Source of the DNA: DATCMH01 sp036563505
GTDB taxonomy: Bacteria; Pseudomonadota; Alphaproteobacteria; Rhizobiales; Beijerinckiaceae
DNA: 64,000 nucleotides
Reading direction: 5' to 3'
Assembly (NCBI GenBank): GCA_036563505.1
Contig: DATCMH010000002.1
Location: forward strand, 434,001-498,000
Below are positions 24,064 to 32,629 of the stretch, piece after piece. The stretch's first letter is position 1; the number at the start of each line of letters is the position of its first letter. Made by a program: the position numbers and the translations under genes. Below the pieces are notes generated by a model. It did not search any database and was not told where the DNA came from. It saw only the letters and a list, made by a program, of their open reading frames with translations.

Positions 24064-25056
24064 ATGAAGAAGAAGCCGCTCGTCGTCGTCACCCGCCGCC
24101 TGCCGGACGTCGTCGAGACGCGCATGCGCGAACTCTTCGAGACGCGCCTGAACCTCGACGACAAGCCCATGGAGACGGCTGCCCTCGTCGAGGCGGTGCG
24201 CGCGGCCGACGTGCTCGTGCCCACCGTCACCGACGAGATCGACGCCCCGCTCCTCGCCCAGGCCGGCGAGAACCTGAAGCTGATCGCCAATTTCGGCAAC
24301 GGCGTGGACAACATCGATGTCCAGGCGGCGCTGGCGCGCGGCATCACCGTCACGAACACGCCGGGCGTGCTCACCGATGACACGGCGGACATGACGATGG
24401 CGCTGATCCTCGCCGTGGCGCGGCGGATCGCGGAAGGCGCGCGCATCGTGCCCGAGGACGCCTGGGGCGGCTGGTCGCCGACCTGGATGCTCGGACGGCG
24501 CATCACGGGCAAGCGCCTTGGCATCGTCGGCATGGGCCGCATCGGCCAGGCACTGGCGCGGCGGGCCAAGGCCTTCGGGCTGTCGATCCACTACCACAAC
24601 CGCCGGCGCGTCGCGGCCCGCATCGAGGAGGAGCTCGAGGCCACCTACTGGGAGAGCCTCGACCAGATGCTCGCCCGCATGGACGTGGTCTCGGTCAACT
24701 GCCCGCACACGCCGGCGACCTATCACCTGCTGTCAGCGCGGCGCCTCAAGCTCCTGAAACCCGATGCCCTCGTGGTGAACACGGCCCGCGGCGAGATCAT
24801 CGACGAGACGGCGCTGGCGCGGCTCATCGAGGCCGGCGAGATCGGGGGCGCGGGGCTCGACGTGTTCGAGCACGAGCCCGCCGTGAACCCCCGCCTCATC
24901 AAGCTCGCCAAGCAGGGCAAGGTGGTGCTCCTGCCCCACATGGGCTCAGCCACCACCGAGAGCCGGGTCGACATGGGCGAGAAGGTGATCGTCAACATCC
25001 GCACCTTCATGGACGGCCACCGGCCGCCCGACCGGGTGCTGCCCTCGATGCTCTGA
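24064..25056 (+). CDS. D-isomer-specific 2-hydroxyacid dehydrogenase (glyoxylate/hydroxypyruvate reductase type)
   Basis: 330 residues. The NAD(P)-binding Rossmann motif is GIVGMGRIGQALARRAKAFG. The catalytic set is Arg in NTARGEIIDE, Glu in GLDVFEHEP and His in LLPHMGSAT. The NFGNGVDNIDVQAALARGITVTNTPGVLTDDTAD block marks the GyaR/GhrB-like glyoxylate reductases. Likely reaction: reduction of glyoxylate or hydroxypyruvate in the cytoplasm. Substrate cannot be settled from sequence. It is followed by a VOC protein gene with only a seven-base gap. Confidence 0.88.
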   Translation: MKKKPLVVVTRRLPDVVETRMRELFETRLNLDDKPMETAALVEAVRAADVLVPTVTDEIDAPLLAQAGENLKLIANFGNGVDNIDVQAALARGITVTNTPGVLTDDTADMTMALILAVARRIAEGARIVPEDAWGGWSPTWMLGRRITGKRLGIVGMGRIGQALARRAKAFGLSIHYHNRRRVAARIEEELEATYWESLDQMLARMDVVSVNCPHTPATYHLLSARRLKLLKPDALVVNTARGEIIDETALARLIEAGEIGGAGLDVFEHEPAVNPRLIKLAKQGKVVLLPHMGSATTESRVDMGEKVIVNIRTFMDGHRPPDRVLPSML

Positions 25057-25063
25057 CGCCTCC

Positions 25064-25459
25064 GTGCTCGACCACGTCTCCATCGCGGTGGGCGACCTCG
25101 CGCGGGCAGAAGCCTTCTACGACGCGGTGATGGCGGCGCTGGGCGTGCCGAAGGTGGCGGGCTCTGACGCCGGGTTCCTCGGCTACGGGGAGCGCTGCGA
25201 CGCCTCGAACCCGGAGCGCAGCTACCTCTCGGTGCGCCTCGGCCGGCGGCCGGAGCTGGCGCCCGGCCGTCACTGGTGCTTCAAGGCCCCGAGCCGCGCG
25301 GCGGTCGACGCCTTCTGGCGGGCAGGCCTTGCCCAGGGCGGCACGGACGACGGCGCGCCGGGGCTGCGCCCGCACTATCACCCGCACTACTACGCCGCCT
25401 TCCTGCGCGACCCGGACGGCAATCGGGTGGAAGCGGTGTTCCATCGGGCGGAGGTGTAG
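25064..25459 (+). CDS. VOC-family (glyoxalase-like) protein
   Basis: 131 residues from GTG 25064. One glyoxalase/bleomycin-resistance fold: LDHVSIAVGDLARAEAFYD at the start, SRAAVDAFWRAGLAQGG in the middle and YYAAFLRDPDGNRVEAVFH at the end, with metal-ligand candidates His 3 and Glu near the C-terminus. The substrate is unknown. Cotranscription with the preceding dehydrogenase is likely from the seven-base spacing. Confidence 0.85.
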   Translation: MLDHVSIAVGDLARAEAFYDAVMAALGVPKVAGSDAGFLGYGERCDASNPERSYLSVRLGRRPELAPGRHWCFKAPSRAAVDAFWRAGLAQGGTDDGAPGLRPHYHPHYYAAFLRDPDGNRVEAVFHRAEV

Positions 25460-25466
25460 GTGCGCG

Positions 25467-25780
25467 CCTTCTCCCCTCGTGGGATAAGGTGCCCGGCGTG
25501 AGCCGGGCGGATGAGGGGGCGCGGGACGTGGGCTCGGGTCAATCCGGAGAGCACCCCCCCTCACCCACGCTTCGCCTTCGGCTGCGCTCGTCGCGTCGGC
25601 CGGTCCGCCGACGCGACCCTCTCCCCTGCCGGGAGAGGAGGAACGCCCACCGCGGTCTCAGACAAGCGACTACAGAGCCGAAACCCGAGCGGCCATCCCC
25701 TCTCCCTTCCGGGGAGAGGGCTTCGCCTGCGCACCGGCAGGCGAAGCAAGGGAGCGCCAGCGACTGAAGGTGAGGGGAGG
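25467..25780. repeat. Family B repeat cluster (part of an 825-bp non-coding gap)
   Basis: Several CCCTCTCCC and GGGAGAGGG pairs recur here, with TAAGGTGCC, GGGCGGATGAGGG and CTTCGCCTGCGCACCGGC modules that also occur near 20280 and 49370. The gap 25460-26284 contains only repeats and no supported gene. Confidence 0.75.
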
Positions 25781-25811
25781 CCGGGCATAGGCCCGAGCGT
25801 TTCCGCCCACC

Positions 25812-25900
25812 GTCATCTCGTTCGCGGGCCTGACCCGCGAACCTCGGCATGAAGCCCCGAGCCCACGGACCGAGATGGCCGGGTCAAGCCCGGCCATGAC
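25812..25900. repeat. Family D repeat copy 1 (GTCAT...ATGAC)
   Basis: It carries two hairpins, TTCGCGGG/CCCGCGAA and GGCCGGGTCAAGCCCGGCC, bounded by GTCAT and ATGAC. A second copy lies about 220 bp further on at 26121-26207. Confidence 0.7.
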
Positions 25901-25920
25901 AGGGGTCGGGTGGATAGACC

Positions 25921-26090
25921 CTGATCGGCCTGTCAGCCGAGCGCTGCTGGCGCAGCGCCCCCTCTCCCGACCCCGCTTCGCGGGGCCACCCTCTCCCGCA
26001 GAGGGGAGAGGGGAACGCGCCACACCCTCTCCCCTCTGCGGGAGAAGGTGTCCCTTACGTCAGCAAGGGGCGGATGAGGGGTGCCGGGCG
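25921..26090. repeat. Family B composite repeat, partial copy
   Basis: It begins CTGATCGGCCTGTCAGCCG and has CCCCGCTTCGCGGGG, CCCTCTCCC and GAGAAGGTGTCCC modules, matching the middle of the composite element seen at 15479-15752 and 63739-64000. Confidence 0.7.
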
Positions 26091-26120
26091 TAGACCCGAG
26101 TGCTTTCAAACACTCAACCG

Positions 26121-26207
26121 TGTCGTTCGCGCGCTCGACCCGCGAACCCCGGTCCGAAGCCGTCAGCGTCTCCGAACCGAGATGGCCGGGTCAAGTCCGG
26201 CCATGAC
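26121..26207. repeat. Family D repeat copy 2
   Basis: The same hairpins as 25812-25900 (TTCGCG...CGCGAA and GGCCGGGTCAAGTCCGGCC), with a diverged middle. It ends ATGAC, 77 bp before the acyl-CoA synthetase start. Confidence 0.7.
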
Positions 26208-26284
26208 ATGCCCTGAACGGAGAGGCTTGCGCCTCCCTCGCCCGCCGTTACGGTTCGCTGGCCTCCGCCACGCAAGGCCTTCTC

Positions 26285-27913
26285 ATGGCGCCAAGCCCCT
26301 ACGATCTCGACCTCGACCGCAACCCAGCCAATTTCCAGCCCCTGACCCCGCTGGGCTTCCTGGAGCGGGCCGCGAGCGTGTTCCCGGATCACCTCGCGGT
26401 CGTCCACGGCCCGGTCCGCCACGACTACCGCACGCTCTATGCCCGCGCTCGGCGGCTCGCCTCTGCGCTCGCGCGGCGCGGGATCGGGCGGGGCGACACG
26501 GTGGCCGTCATGCTCCCGAACATTCCCGCCATGGTGGAATGCCATTACGGGGCGCCGATGGCGGGCGCGGTGCTCAACACCCTCAATACGCGGCTCGATC
26601 CGGCGGCCATCGCCTTCTGCCTCGGCCATGGTGGCGCCAAGGTGCTCATCACCGACCGCGAGTTCTCGAAAACGATCCGTGCGGCGCTCGATGGGTTGTC
26701 CGAGCAGCCTCTCGTCGTCGATGTCGACGATCCGGTCTTCACCGGCGACGGCGAGCGGCTCGGCGCGATCGGTTACGAGTCGCTGCTCGACGAGGGCGAC
26801 CCGGATTTCGTCTGGGCGCCCCCGCGCGACGAATGGGACGCGATCAGCCTCAACTACACCTCAGGCACGACGGGTGACCCGAAGGGCGTCGTCTACCATC
26901 ACCGCGGCGCCCACCTTCTCAGCATGGGCAACGTGCTCACCTGTGACCTCGGGAGGCACCCGGTATATCTCTGGACCCTGCCGATGTTCCACTGCAACGG
27001 TTGGTGCTTTCCCTGGACGCTCTCGGCGGTGGCGGGCACCCATGTCTGCCTGCGGCAGGTGCGCGCCAAGGCGATGTACGACGCCATCGCCGACCACGGC
27101 GTCACGCATCTGTGCGGTGCGCCGATCGTCATGTCGGCGCTGCTCGGGGCCGACGAGAGCGAGCGGCGCCCCCTGCCCCACACGGTCCAGTTCTTCACCG
27201 CCGCCGCGCCCCCGCCCGAAGCGGTGCTCGCCGCCATGCGCGAGGCAGGGTTCAACGTCACCCACCTCTACGGTCTGACGGAAGTTTACGGACCCGCCGT
27301 GGTCAACGAGTGGCACCGCGACTGGGACGTGCTCGCGCCGGCCGAGCAGGCGGCGAAGAAGGCGCGCCAGGGCGTGCGCTACCCCGTGCTCGAGGCGCTC
27401 GACGTCCTCGACCCGGAGACGATGCAGCCCGTGCCGGCCGACGGCGCGACGCTGGGCGAGGTGATGTTCCGCGGCAACGTGGTCATGAAGGGCTATCTCA
27501 AGAACCCGCCCGCCACGGCCAAGGCTTTCGCCGGCGGCTGGTTCCATTCGGGCGACCTCGGGGTCAAGTACCCGGACGGCTACGTGCAGCTGAAAGACCG
27601 CTCCAAGGACATCATCATCTCCGGCGGCGAGAACATCTCCTCGATCGAGGTGGAGGACGCCCTCTATAAGCATCCCGCCGTGCAGGCGGCGGCCGTCGTG
27701 GCGAAGCCGGACGAGAAATGGGGCGAGACGCCCTGCGCCTTCGTGGAGCTGAAACCCTCGGAGATGGTCTCCGCCGAAGAGCTGATCGCCTGGTGCCGGC
27801 AGCATCTCGCGGCCTTCAAGGCGCCCCGGCACGTGGTGTTTACGGAGCTGCCCAAGACCTCGACGGGCAAGATCCAGAAGTTCGTGCTGCGAGACATGGC
27901 GCGGGCGCTCTAG
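26285..27913 (+). CDS. AMP-forming acyl-CoA synthetase
   Basis: 542 residues. The adenylation P-loop is YTSGTTGDPKGVVYHHRG, with the YGLTEVYGP and GWFHSGDLGV motifs and a C-terminal subdomain containing SGGENISSIEVE and the catalytic Lys in KTSTGKIQKFVLR. It activates a carboxylic acid to acyl-AMP and then acyl-CoA. The MLPNIPAMVECHYGAPMAGAVLNTLNTRLD segment and the absence of an N-terminal extension place it near medium-chain or DmdB-like ligases; the acid is not determinable. It stands alone after an 825-bp repeat region and ends near a hairpin terminator. Confidence 0.92.
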   Translation: MAPSPYDLDLDRNPANFQPLTPLGFLERAASVFPDHLAVVHGPVRHDYRTLYARARRLASALARRGIGRGDTVAVMLPNIPAMVECHYGAPMAGAVLNTLNTRLDPAAIAFCLGHGGAKVLITDREFSKTIRAALDGLSEQPLVVDVDDPVFTGDGERLGAIGYESLLDEGDPDFVWAPPRDEWDAISLNYTSGTTGDPKGVVYHHRGAHLLSMGNVLTCDLGRHPVYLWTLPMFHCNGWCFPWTLSAVAGTHVCLRQVRAKAMYDAIADHGVTHLCGAPIVMSALLGADESERRPLPHTVQFFTAAAPPPEAVLAAMREAGFNVTHLYGLTEVYGPAVVNEWHRDWDVLAPAEQAAKKARQGVRYPVLEALDVLDPETMQPVPADGATLGEVMFRGNVVMKGYLKNPPATAKAFAGGWFHSGDLGVKYPDGYVQLKDRSKDIIISGGENISSIEVEDALYKHPAVQAAAVVAKPDEKWGETPCAFVELKPSEMVSAEELIAWCRQHLAAFKAPRHVVFTELPKTSTGKIQKFVLRDMARAL

Positions 27914-27938
27914 GACCGGTCCCGCCTCGAAACGAAAA

Positions 27939-27968
27939 CCGCCGCGCCCGGTGGTCCGGACGCGGCGG
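27939..27968. terminator. Bidirectional intrinsic terminator
   Basis: Stem CCGCCGCG/CGCGGCGG (27939-27946 and 27961-27968) with a 14-base loop. Read on the minus strand it is followed by TTTTCGTTT, a good tail for the DUF465 gene; read on the plus strand the tail is weaker (CTCGGTTTG). It sits between the two convergent genes. Confidence 0.65.
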
Positions 27969-28000
27969 CTCGGTTTGGGATGGTGCTTCGGACGGTCAGA

Positions 28001-28183
28001 TCAGTGCACGGTCGGCGATGTCGACTTCAGCTTGGTGATCTCGTCCTTGAGCTGCAGCTTGCGTCGCTTGAGTTCGGCGACCCTGAGAGCGTCCATCGAG
28101 GGGTGCATGAGAGCCTCTTGGATCTCGCGCTCGAGGGCTTGGTGCTTCCGCTCAAGCTCGTTCACGTTGTTCTGCAGCGCCAT
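28001..28183 (-). CDS. DUF465 (YdcH-like) small coiled-coil protein
   Basis: 60 residues from ATG 28183, with AAAGGAGG nine bases upstream. It is nearly all helix: ELERKHQALEREIQEALMHPSMDALRVAELKRRKLQLKDEI, the DUF465 pattern with the conserved LKRRKLQLKDEI block. Function is unknown. A second DUF465 gene is divergent from it 186 bp away, and this pair beside purE-purK recurs in Hyphomicrobiales. Confidence 0.9.
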   Translation of the reverse strand: MALQNNVNELERKHQALEREIQEALMHPSMDALRVAELKRRKLQLKDEITKLKSTSPTVH

Positions 28184-28369
28184 GTCGGGTGCCTCCTTTA
28201 AGTGGTTGTCCGACGCGACGAGCATGCCACAGGAGGCGTCTGGTGTCGAAACGAATCGATTGTGCGCCGCCGAAAGAACGCGCCGAGCTCCGGCGTCAAA
28301 GGCGGGTTTCAGAGCGTCCGGCCCTTGCTCATGAACCCCCGCCCGCGCATACTCCGCCGTCCTTTCGCC

Positions 28370-28609
28370 ATGATCGCGAAGCGGAGCGGCGCGGTGCTTG
28401 AATACCACGAAGACGAGACGGCCGCGTTCGAGGCCGAGCTCGCCCGGTTGAAGCAGGAACATCGTGATCTCGACACGGCGATCGAGGCGCTGGAACGCAT
28501 GATGACGGGCGATCAGCTCCAGATTCAGCGGCTCAAGAAGCGCAAGCTCGTCCTCAAGGATCGGATCATCTTCCTCGAGGATCAGATCACCCCCGACATC
28601 ATCGCCTGA
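28370..28609 (+). CDS. DUF465 (YdcH-like) small coiled-coil protein
   Basis: 79 residues from ATG 28370; ATG 28331 is an alternative and neither has a clear ribosome site. It shares the heptad pattern and the LKKRKLVLKDRIIFLEDQI block with the divergent DUF465 neighbour. The two may form a hetero-coiled coil, which is a guess from adjacency. Its last 11 bases overlap the end of the convergent diguanylate cyclase gene. Confidence 0.85.
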   Translation: MIAKRSGAVLEYHEDETAAFEAELARLKQEHRDLDTAIEALERMMTGDQLQIQRLKKRKLVLKDRIIFLEDQITPDIIA

Positions 28610-29213
28610 GGGCGGCGCGCTCACTCTTGTGGGCGTACATGGCCCGGTCGGCCCGGGCGATCGCCTCGGCGGGCGTGTCGCCCTTCTCGAGGGCCGTGAC
28701 GCCGACCGAGGCGCCCAGATCAACCCGCGCCGGGCCGAGTGTCACTGGGGTGGCGATCAGGGCAAGGAGCGAAGACGCTTTCAGCGCGGCGACGTCCTCC
28801 GCGGCGTGCCAGAGGATGAGGGCGAACTCGTCGCCCCCGAGACGGCCAATCGAATCGGAGGCGCGCACGTTGCGGCGCAACACCTCGGCCACGTGCTTGA
28901 GCGCCTCGTCGCCCGCCTGATGACCGTGGGCGTCGTTGATGGGCTTGAAACCGTCGAGGTCGAAGAGCAGCAGCGCGGCGGGCGTGCCGTAGCGGGCCCG
29001 GTAGGCCACGGCGCGCGCGAGGTCTCGCTCGAAGCCGCGCCGGTTCAGGAGACCCGTGAGCGGATCCTCGTGCGCCAGCGACTCGAGGCTGGTCGCATGC
29101 GCCCGCATCTCCGCGAGTTCCGACGCGAGGCGCTCCACCTCGGTGCGCAGGGCTCCCATTTCGGTGCGAAGATCGTCGCTTCGCGCGTCGCTGCCGGTCA
29201 TGGCCCGTGCCAT
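28599..29213 (-). CDS. GGDEF-domain diguanylate cyclase
   Basis: 204 residues from ATG 29213, with GGGAGG upstream. An N-terminal coiled coil (about 10-48) precedes one GGDEF domain with the intact active site at 126-130 and the substrate motif DPLTGLLNRRGFERDL. The inhibitory I-site RASD lies five residues before GGDEF (117-120), so product feedback is possible. It should make cyclic di-GMP in the cytoplasm. There is no sensory or membrane domain, so input must come through the coiled coil or a partner. Confidence 0.92.
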   Translation of the reverse strand: MARAMTGSDARSDDLRTEMGALRTEVERLASELAEMRAHATSLESLAHEDPLTGLLNRRGFERDLARAVAYRARYGTPAALLLFDLDGFKPINDAHGHQAGDEALKHVAEVLRRNVRASDSIGRLGGDEFALILWHAAEDVAALKASSLLALIATPVTLGPARVDLGASVGVTALEKGDTPAEAIARADRAMYAHKSERAALRR

Positions 29214-29333
29214 CGCACCTCCCTGCCCGGCTCGCAAGCTTGCCGCACTGAGCAAGCTTCGCTATCTCCGGTCCATCCTTGATCGCCCGTGAACGGGTGG
29301 CCTCGCGGCGCCCGCGCCGGCACGGAGACGAGC

Positions 29334-29825
29334 ATGGCAGCGCCGGCGGTGGCGATCATCATGGGTAGCCAGTCCGACTGGGCCACCATGCGCCACGCGG
29401 CGGAGACGCTCGACGCGCTCGGGGTTCCTTACGACGCCCGGATCGTCTCGGCCCACCGCACGCCGGACCGCCTCGTCGCCTTCGCGAAGGCTGCGCGGGA
29501 TGACGGCTTCAAGGTCATCATCGCCGGGGCCGGCGGTGCGGCGCACCTGCCCGGGATGACGGCGGCCATGACGCCCCTGCCCGTCTTTGGGGTGCCCGTC
29601 GAATCGAAGGCCCTGTCGGGCCAGGACAGCCTGCTCTCCATCGTGCAGATGCCTGCCGGCATCCCCGTTGGCACGCTGGCCATCGGACGGGCGGGAGCGG
29701 TGAACGCCGCGCTCCTCGCCGGAGCCGTGCTGGCGCTCAACGATCCCGCCTTGGCAGATCGCCTCGACGCCTGGCGCGCGCGCCAGACGCAAGCCGTGGC
29801 CGAGCGCCCGGCTGACGGAGCCTGA
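29334..29825 (+). CDS. purE: N5-carboxyaminoimidazole ribonucleotide mutase PurE
   Basis: 163 residues from ATG 29334, with GGAGA eight bases upstream. Class I PurE motifs: IIMGSQSDWATMRHA, VSAHRTPDRL (catalytic His) and IAGAGGAAHLPGM. It moves the carboxyl group of N5-CAIR to give CAIR in purine synthesis. It is followed after six bases by purK, as a two-gene operon. Confidence 0.97.
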   Translation: MAAPAVAIIMGSQSDWATMRHAAETLDALGVPYDARIVSAHRTPDRLVAFAKAARDDGFKVIIAGAGGAAHLPGMTAAMTPLPVFGVPVESKALSGQDSLLSIVQMPAGIPVGTLAIGRAGAVNAALLAGAVLALNDPALADRLDAWRARQTQAVAERPADGA

Positions 29826-29831
29826 TCCGCG

Positions 29832-30905
29832 GTGATCGCGCCGGGCAGCACACTCGGGATCATCGGCGGCGGGCAGCTCGGGCGCATGCTGGCGCTCGCC
29901 GCGGCCCAACTCGGCCTCAAGGTCCATATCTACGCGCCCGACGCCGACAGCCCGGCCTTCGACGTCGCAGCGTTTCGCACCTGTGCCCCATACGACGACG
30001 AGGATGCGCTCGCCGCGTTCGCGGGCGCCTGCGACGCCGTCACCGTCGAGTTCGAGAACGTTCCGGGCGCCGCCGCCGCCTTCATCGCAGCGCGGACCCC
30101 CTTCCACCCCTCGCCTCGCGCGCTCGCGGCGACGCAGGACCGCCTCGACGAGAAAACCTTCGTCGCGTCCCTTGGCCTCCCGACGGCGCCGTTTCGGGGC
30201 GTGGCGAACGGCGGGGAGCTCGCCCAGGCGATCGCCGAGATCGGCGCTCCCGCGGTGCTGAAGACCCGTCGCTTCGGTTACGACGGCAAGGGCCAGGCGG
30301 TGATCCGGCCGGGCGACGACCCGCAGCGCGCTCTTGCGTCTCTCGGCCATGCGCCCTGCATCCTGGAGGGTTTCGTCGGTTTCGAGCGCGAGGTGTCGGT
30401 GGTGGCAGCGCGCAGCGCGGACGGGCGCTTCGCGGCCTACGACTTGTGCGCCAACACCCACCGCGATCACATCCTCGATCTCACGGAAGTGCCGGCCGGC
30501 GTCGACCCTGCGACGGAGACGGAAGCGCTCGACATGGCCCGGGCGATCGCGGAGGGGCTCGGCTATGTCGGGGTGCTGGCGGTCGAGATGTTCCTGGTGC
30601 GCGAGGACGGCGCCGAGCGCCTCGTGGTCAACGAGATCGCGCCCCGGGTGCACAATTCCGGCCACTGGACGATCGAGGGCGCGGTGACTTCCCAGTTCGA
30701 GCAGCACGTGCGGGCAGTCTGCGGCTGGCCGCTCGGCGCGACGCGGCGCCGGGGTCGGGTCCGGATGCAGAACCTGATCGGCGCAGCCGCGGAAGACTGG
30801 GCGAAGATCGCCACAGATCCGGAGGCCCGCCTGCATCTCTATGGCAAGGGCAAGGCCCGGCCCGGCCGCAAGATGGCGCACGCGACGTGGGTTGCGCCGG
30901 AGTGA
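29832..30905 (+). CDS. purK: N5-carboxyaminoimidazole ribonucleotide synthase PurK
   Basis: 357 residues from GTG 29832. The ATP-grasp fold starts LGIIGGGQLGRMLALAA. Landmarks are TVEFENVP, LKTRRFGYDGKGQAVI for ATP binding, and NEIAPRVHNSGHWTIEG near the metal site. It uses ATP and bicarbonate to carboxylate AIR, feeding PurE. The short GTG start is coupled to purE by the six-base gap. Confidence 0.97.
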   Translation: MIAPGSTLGIIGGGQLGRMLALAAAQLGLKVHIYAPDADSPAFDVAAFRTCAPYDDEDALAAFAGACDAVTVEFENVPGAAAAFIAARTPFHPSPRALAATQDRLDEKTFVASLGLPTAPFRGVANGGELAQAIAEIGAPAVLKTRRFGYDGKGQAVIRPGDDPQRALASLGHAPCILEGFVGFEREVSVVAARSADGRFAAYDLCANTHRDHILDLTEVPAGVDPATETEALDMARAIAEGLGYVGVLAVEMFLVREDGAERLVVNEIAPRVHNSGHWTIEGAVTSQFEQHVRAVCGWPLGATRRRGRVRMQNLIGAAAEDWAKIATDPEARLHLYGKGKARPGRKMAHATWVAPE

Positions 30906-30921
30906 GCGCCGAACTTCATCG

Positions 30922-30943
30922 CTAAGGCCATATTAACGCCTTA
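30922..30943. promoter_or_regulatory. A+T-rich inverted repeat with partial CtrA box
   Basis: CTAA, seven bases, TTAAC lies at 30922-30937, one base off the CtrA consensus. It overlaps an inverted repeat TAAGGC-N9-GCCTTA (30923-30943). It sits just after the purK stop and about 150 bp before the TPR lipoprotein gene. Confidence 0.3.
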
Positions 30944-31093
30944 ACCACCATAGATTTGCCTCCGCGCGGCCGATAAGCCCGGGCCGACATACCGGGCCCG
31001 GCCGCCAGACCGCGCCGCGGGTCGACCTGACCCGGCGCCCTGCCGAACGAGACCTAGAGCTTCGCCTCGCGAGCGTCGCGAAGAGGACCAGCG

Positions 31094-31960
31094 ATGACGA
31101 CTCGATCGACCTTCCGTTTTCTGCCCGCCGTTGCGCTCGGCGCCCTCGCGCTCGCCGGCTGCGATACCGTGAGCCGGGTCACCCCGGGCCAGCAGATCGC
31201 GGTGCTGGAAGAAGACACTACGGGCGCCGGGCGCGAGAACATCGCCTCCCTCTCGGAGGTGGTTCAGCGCAATCCGAACGACGCCAGCGCCTACAACACC
31301 CGCGGGGCGGCCTATGCCCGGCTCGGGCGCTATGGCGACGCCGTGTCGGACTTCAACAAGGCGGTGCAGATCGATCCGAATTACGCGCCGGCCTACACCA
31401 ACCGAGCCCTGGCGCACCGTCAGACGAACCGCACCGACGCGGCGCTGGCCGACTTCAGCCGCGCCATCGCCTCCGACCCGAATTACGGCCCGGCCTATCT
31501 CGGCCGCGGCAACCTGCTGCGGGCCCAGGGCAACTATCAGGACGCGATGGCGGACCTGAACCAGGCCATCAGGCTCAGCCCCGAATCGGCCGAAGGGCTC
31601 CACGCCCGCGGCCTCGTCCACCAGCGCATGGGCCAACACAAGCAGGCGGTGCTCGACTTCGACTCGGCCATCGACCGTAACCCCTTCGTCGCGGCGCCCT
31701 ATGCCGGCCGCGGCCAGAGCCTCGTGGCGCTGGGGCAATTCGAGAAAGCCGTCGAGGACTTCAACGCAGCGCTCAACGTCAACAACCGGGATGCCGAGTC
31801 CTGGGCGCAGCGCGGCGTGGCGCTCGACCGTCTCGGCCGCAAGGCGGAGGCCACCGAGAGCTTCCAGCGGGCGCTGAGCATTGACAACGGCAACGCCACG
31901 GCCCGCTCGCGCGGCGCGAGCGGGGCTGGCGCCCAGGGCGTCGCGGGCTTGTTCCGGTAA
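31094..31960 (+). CDS. TPR-repeat lipoprotein (NlpI-like)
   Basis: 288 residues. A lipoprotein signal with lipobox LAGC puts the lipidated Cys at 23. At least six tetratricopeptide repeats follow (for example ASAYNTRGAAYARLGRYGDA, APAYTNRALAHRQTN, GPAYLGRGNLLRAQGNYQDA). The tail is Gly/Ala-rich. Such proteins are envelope adaptors; in E. coli NlpI scaffolds peptidoglycan hydrolases, but that role here is only an analogy. It is transcribed alone after purEK and is followed by a family A repeat. Confidence 0.9.
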   Translation: MTTRSTFRFLPAVALGALALAGCDTVSRVTPGQQIAVLEEDTTGAGRENIASLSEVVQRNPNDASAYNTRGAAYARLGRYGDAVSDFNKAVQIDPNYAPAYTNRALAHRQTNRTDAALADFSRAIASDPNYGPAYLGRGNLLRAQGNYQDAMADLNQAIRLSPESAEGLHARGLVHQRMGQHKQAVLDFDSAIDRNPFVAAPYAGRGQSLVALGQFEKAVEDFNAALNVNNRDAESWAQRGVALDRLGRKAEATESFQRALSIDNGNATARSRGASGAGAQGVAGLFR

Positions 31961-31971
31961 AGCCCTGTGCC

Positions 31972-32110
31972 GTCATCCCGGGGCGCCGCAGGCGAGCCCG
32001 GAGTCCATGACTGGGCCGCATGTTGGTCGCAACCACTCACCCAGTCGTGGATTTCCACGCCTACGGCGCGGCCCTTCGGGTCGGGCTCCGGTTCGCGGCC
32101 CCGGAATGAC
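31972..32110. repeat. Palindromic intergenic repeat, family A diverged copy
   Basis: The left end GTCATCCCGGGGCGCCGCAG matches family A, as does the right end CCCCGGAATGAC. The second half differs and is longer (139 bp), with a CTACGGCGCGGCCC insertion. Confidence 0.75.
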
Positions 32111-32127
32111 GGCGGAACTTTTGTATT

Positions 32128-32610
32128 CTAACCGACGGGCTTCGCCAGGATGCGCGCGTAAGGCTTGAGCTCGAACGCCTCGTAGGCCCGCAGCGCGGCC
32201 TCATTGCCCTCCAGGACCGCGAGCACGAGGCGGCGCAGACCGGCCTCCCGCGTCAGGCGCTCGGCTTCCGCGAGCAGCATCCGCCCGACGCCCCGGCCGC
32301 GCCAGCCCTGCGCGACGACGAGGTCCGTCACCAGGCCGTAGCGGCGCACCTCGGCGCGCACGAAGACCGGGTCCTCCTCGATCACCCAGCCCATCGCCCC
32401 GACGAGTTCAGCCTCGGCCGAGGCCACGATGAGGCGCCCGCTCGAGCGGGCGAGACGCTGCTGCAGGTCGCCGTGATAGGTCGCGGCGGCCTCGCGGTCG
32501 GTGCGCCGGTCGCCCGACACCCCGTCCTCGTGGATGTTCAGCTCGTGGATGAGATCGACCACCGCCTCCCGGTCGTCCGGGAGCGCGGTGCGGATCACGA
32601 CGTCAGGCAT
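32128..32610 (-). CDS. GNAT-family N-acetyltransferase
   Basis: 160 residues. The acetyl-CoA binding motif A reads VTDLVVAQGWRGRGVGRMLLAEAE, and motif B is LVLAVLEGNEAALRAYEAFELKPY. The opening IRTALPDDREAVVDLI is typical of small aminoacyl or aminoglycoside-like GNATs. The acceptor is unknown. It ends the pnt gene run, 19 bp after pntB on the same strand. Confidence 0.88.
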   Translation of the reverse strand: MPDVVIRTALPDDREAVVDLIHELNIHEDGVSGDRRTDREAAATYHGDLQQRLARSSGRLIVASAEAELVGAMGWVIEEDPVFVRAEVRRYGLVTDLVVAQGWRGRGVGRMLLAEAERLTREAGLRRLVLAVLEGNEAALRAYEAFELKPYARILAKPVG

Positions 32611-32629
32611 GGAGGCGGGACGGCGCCCG

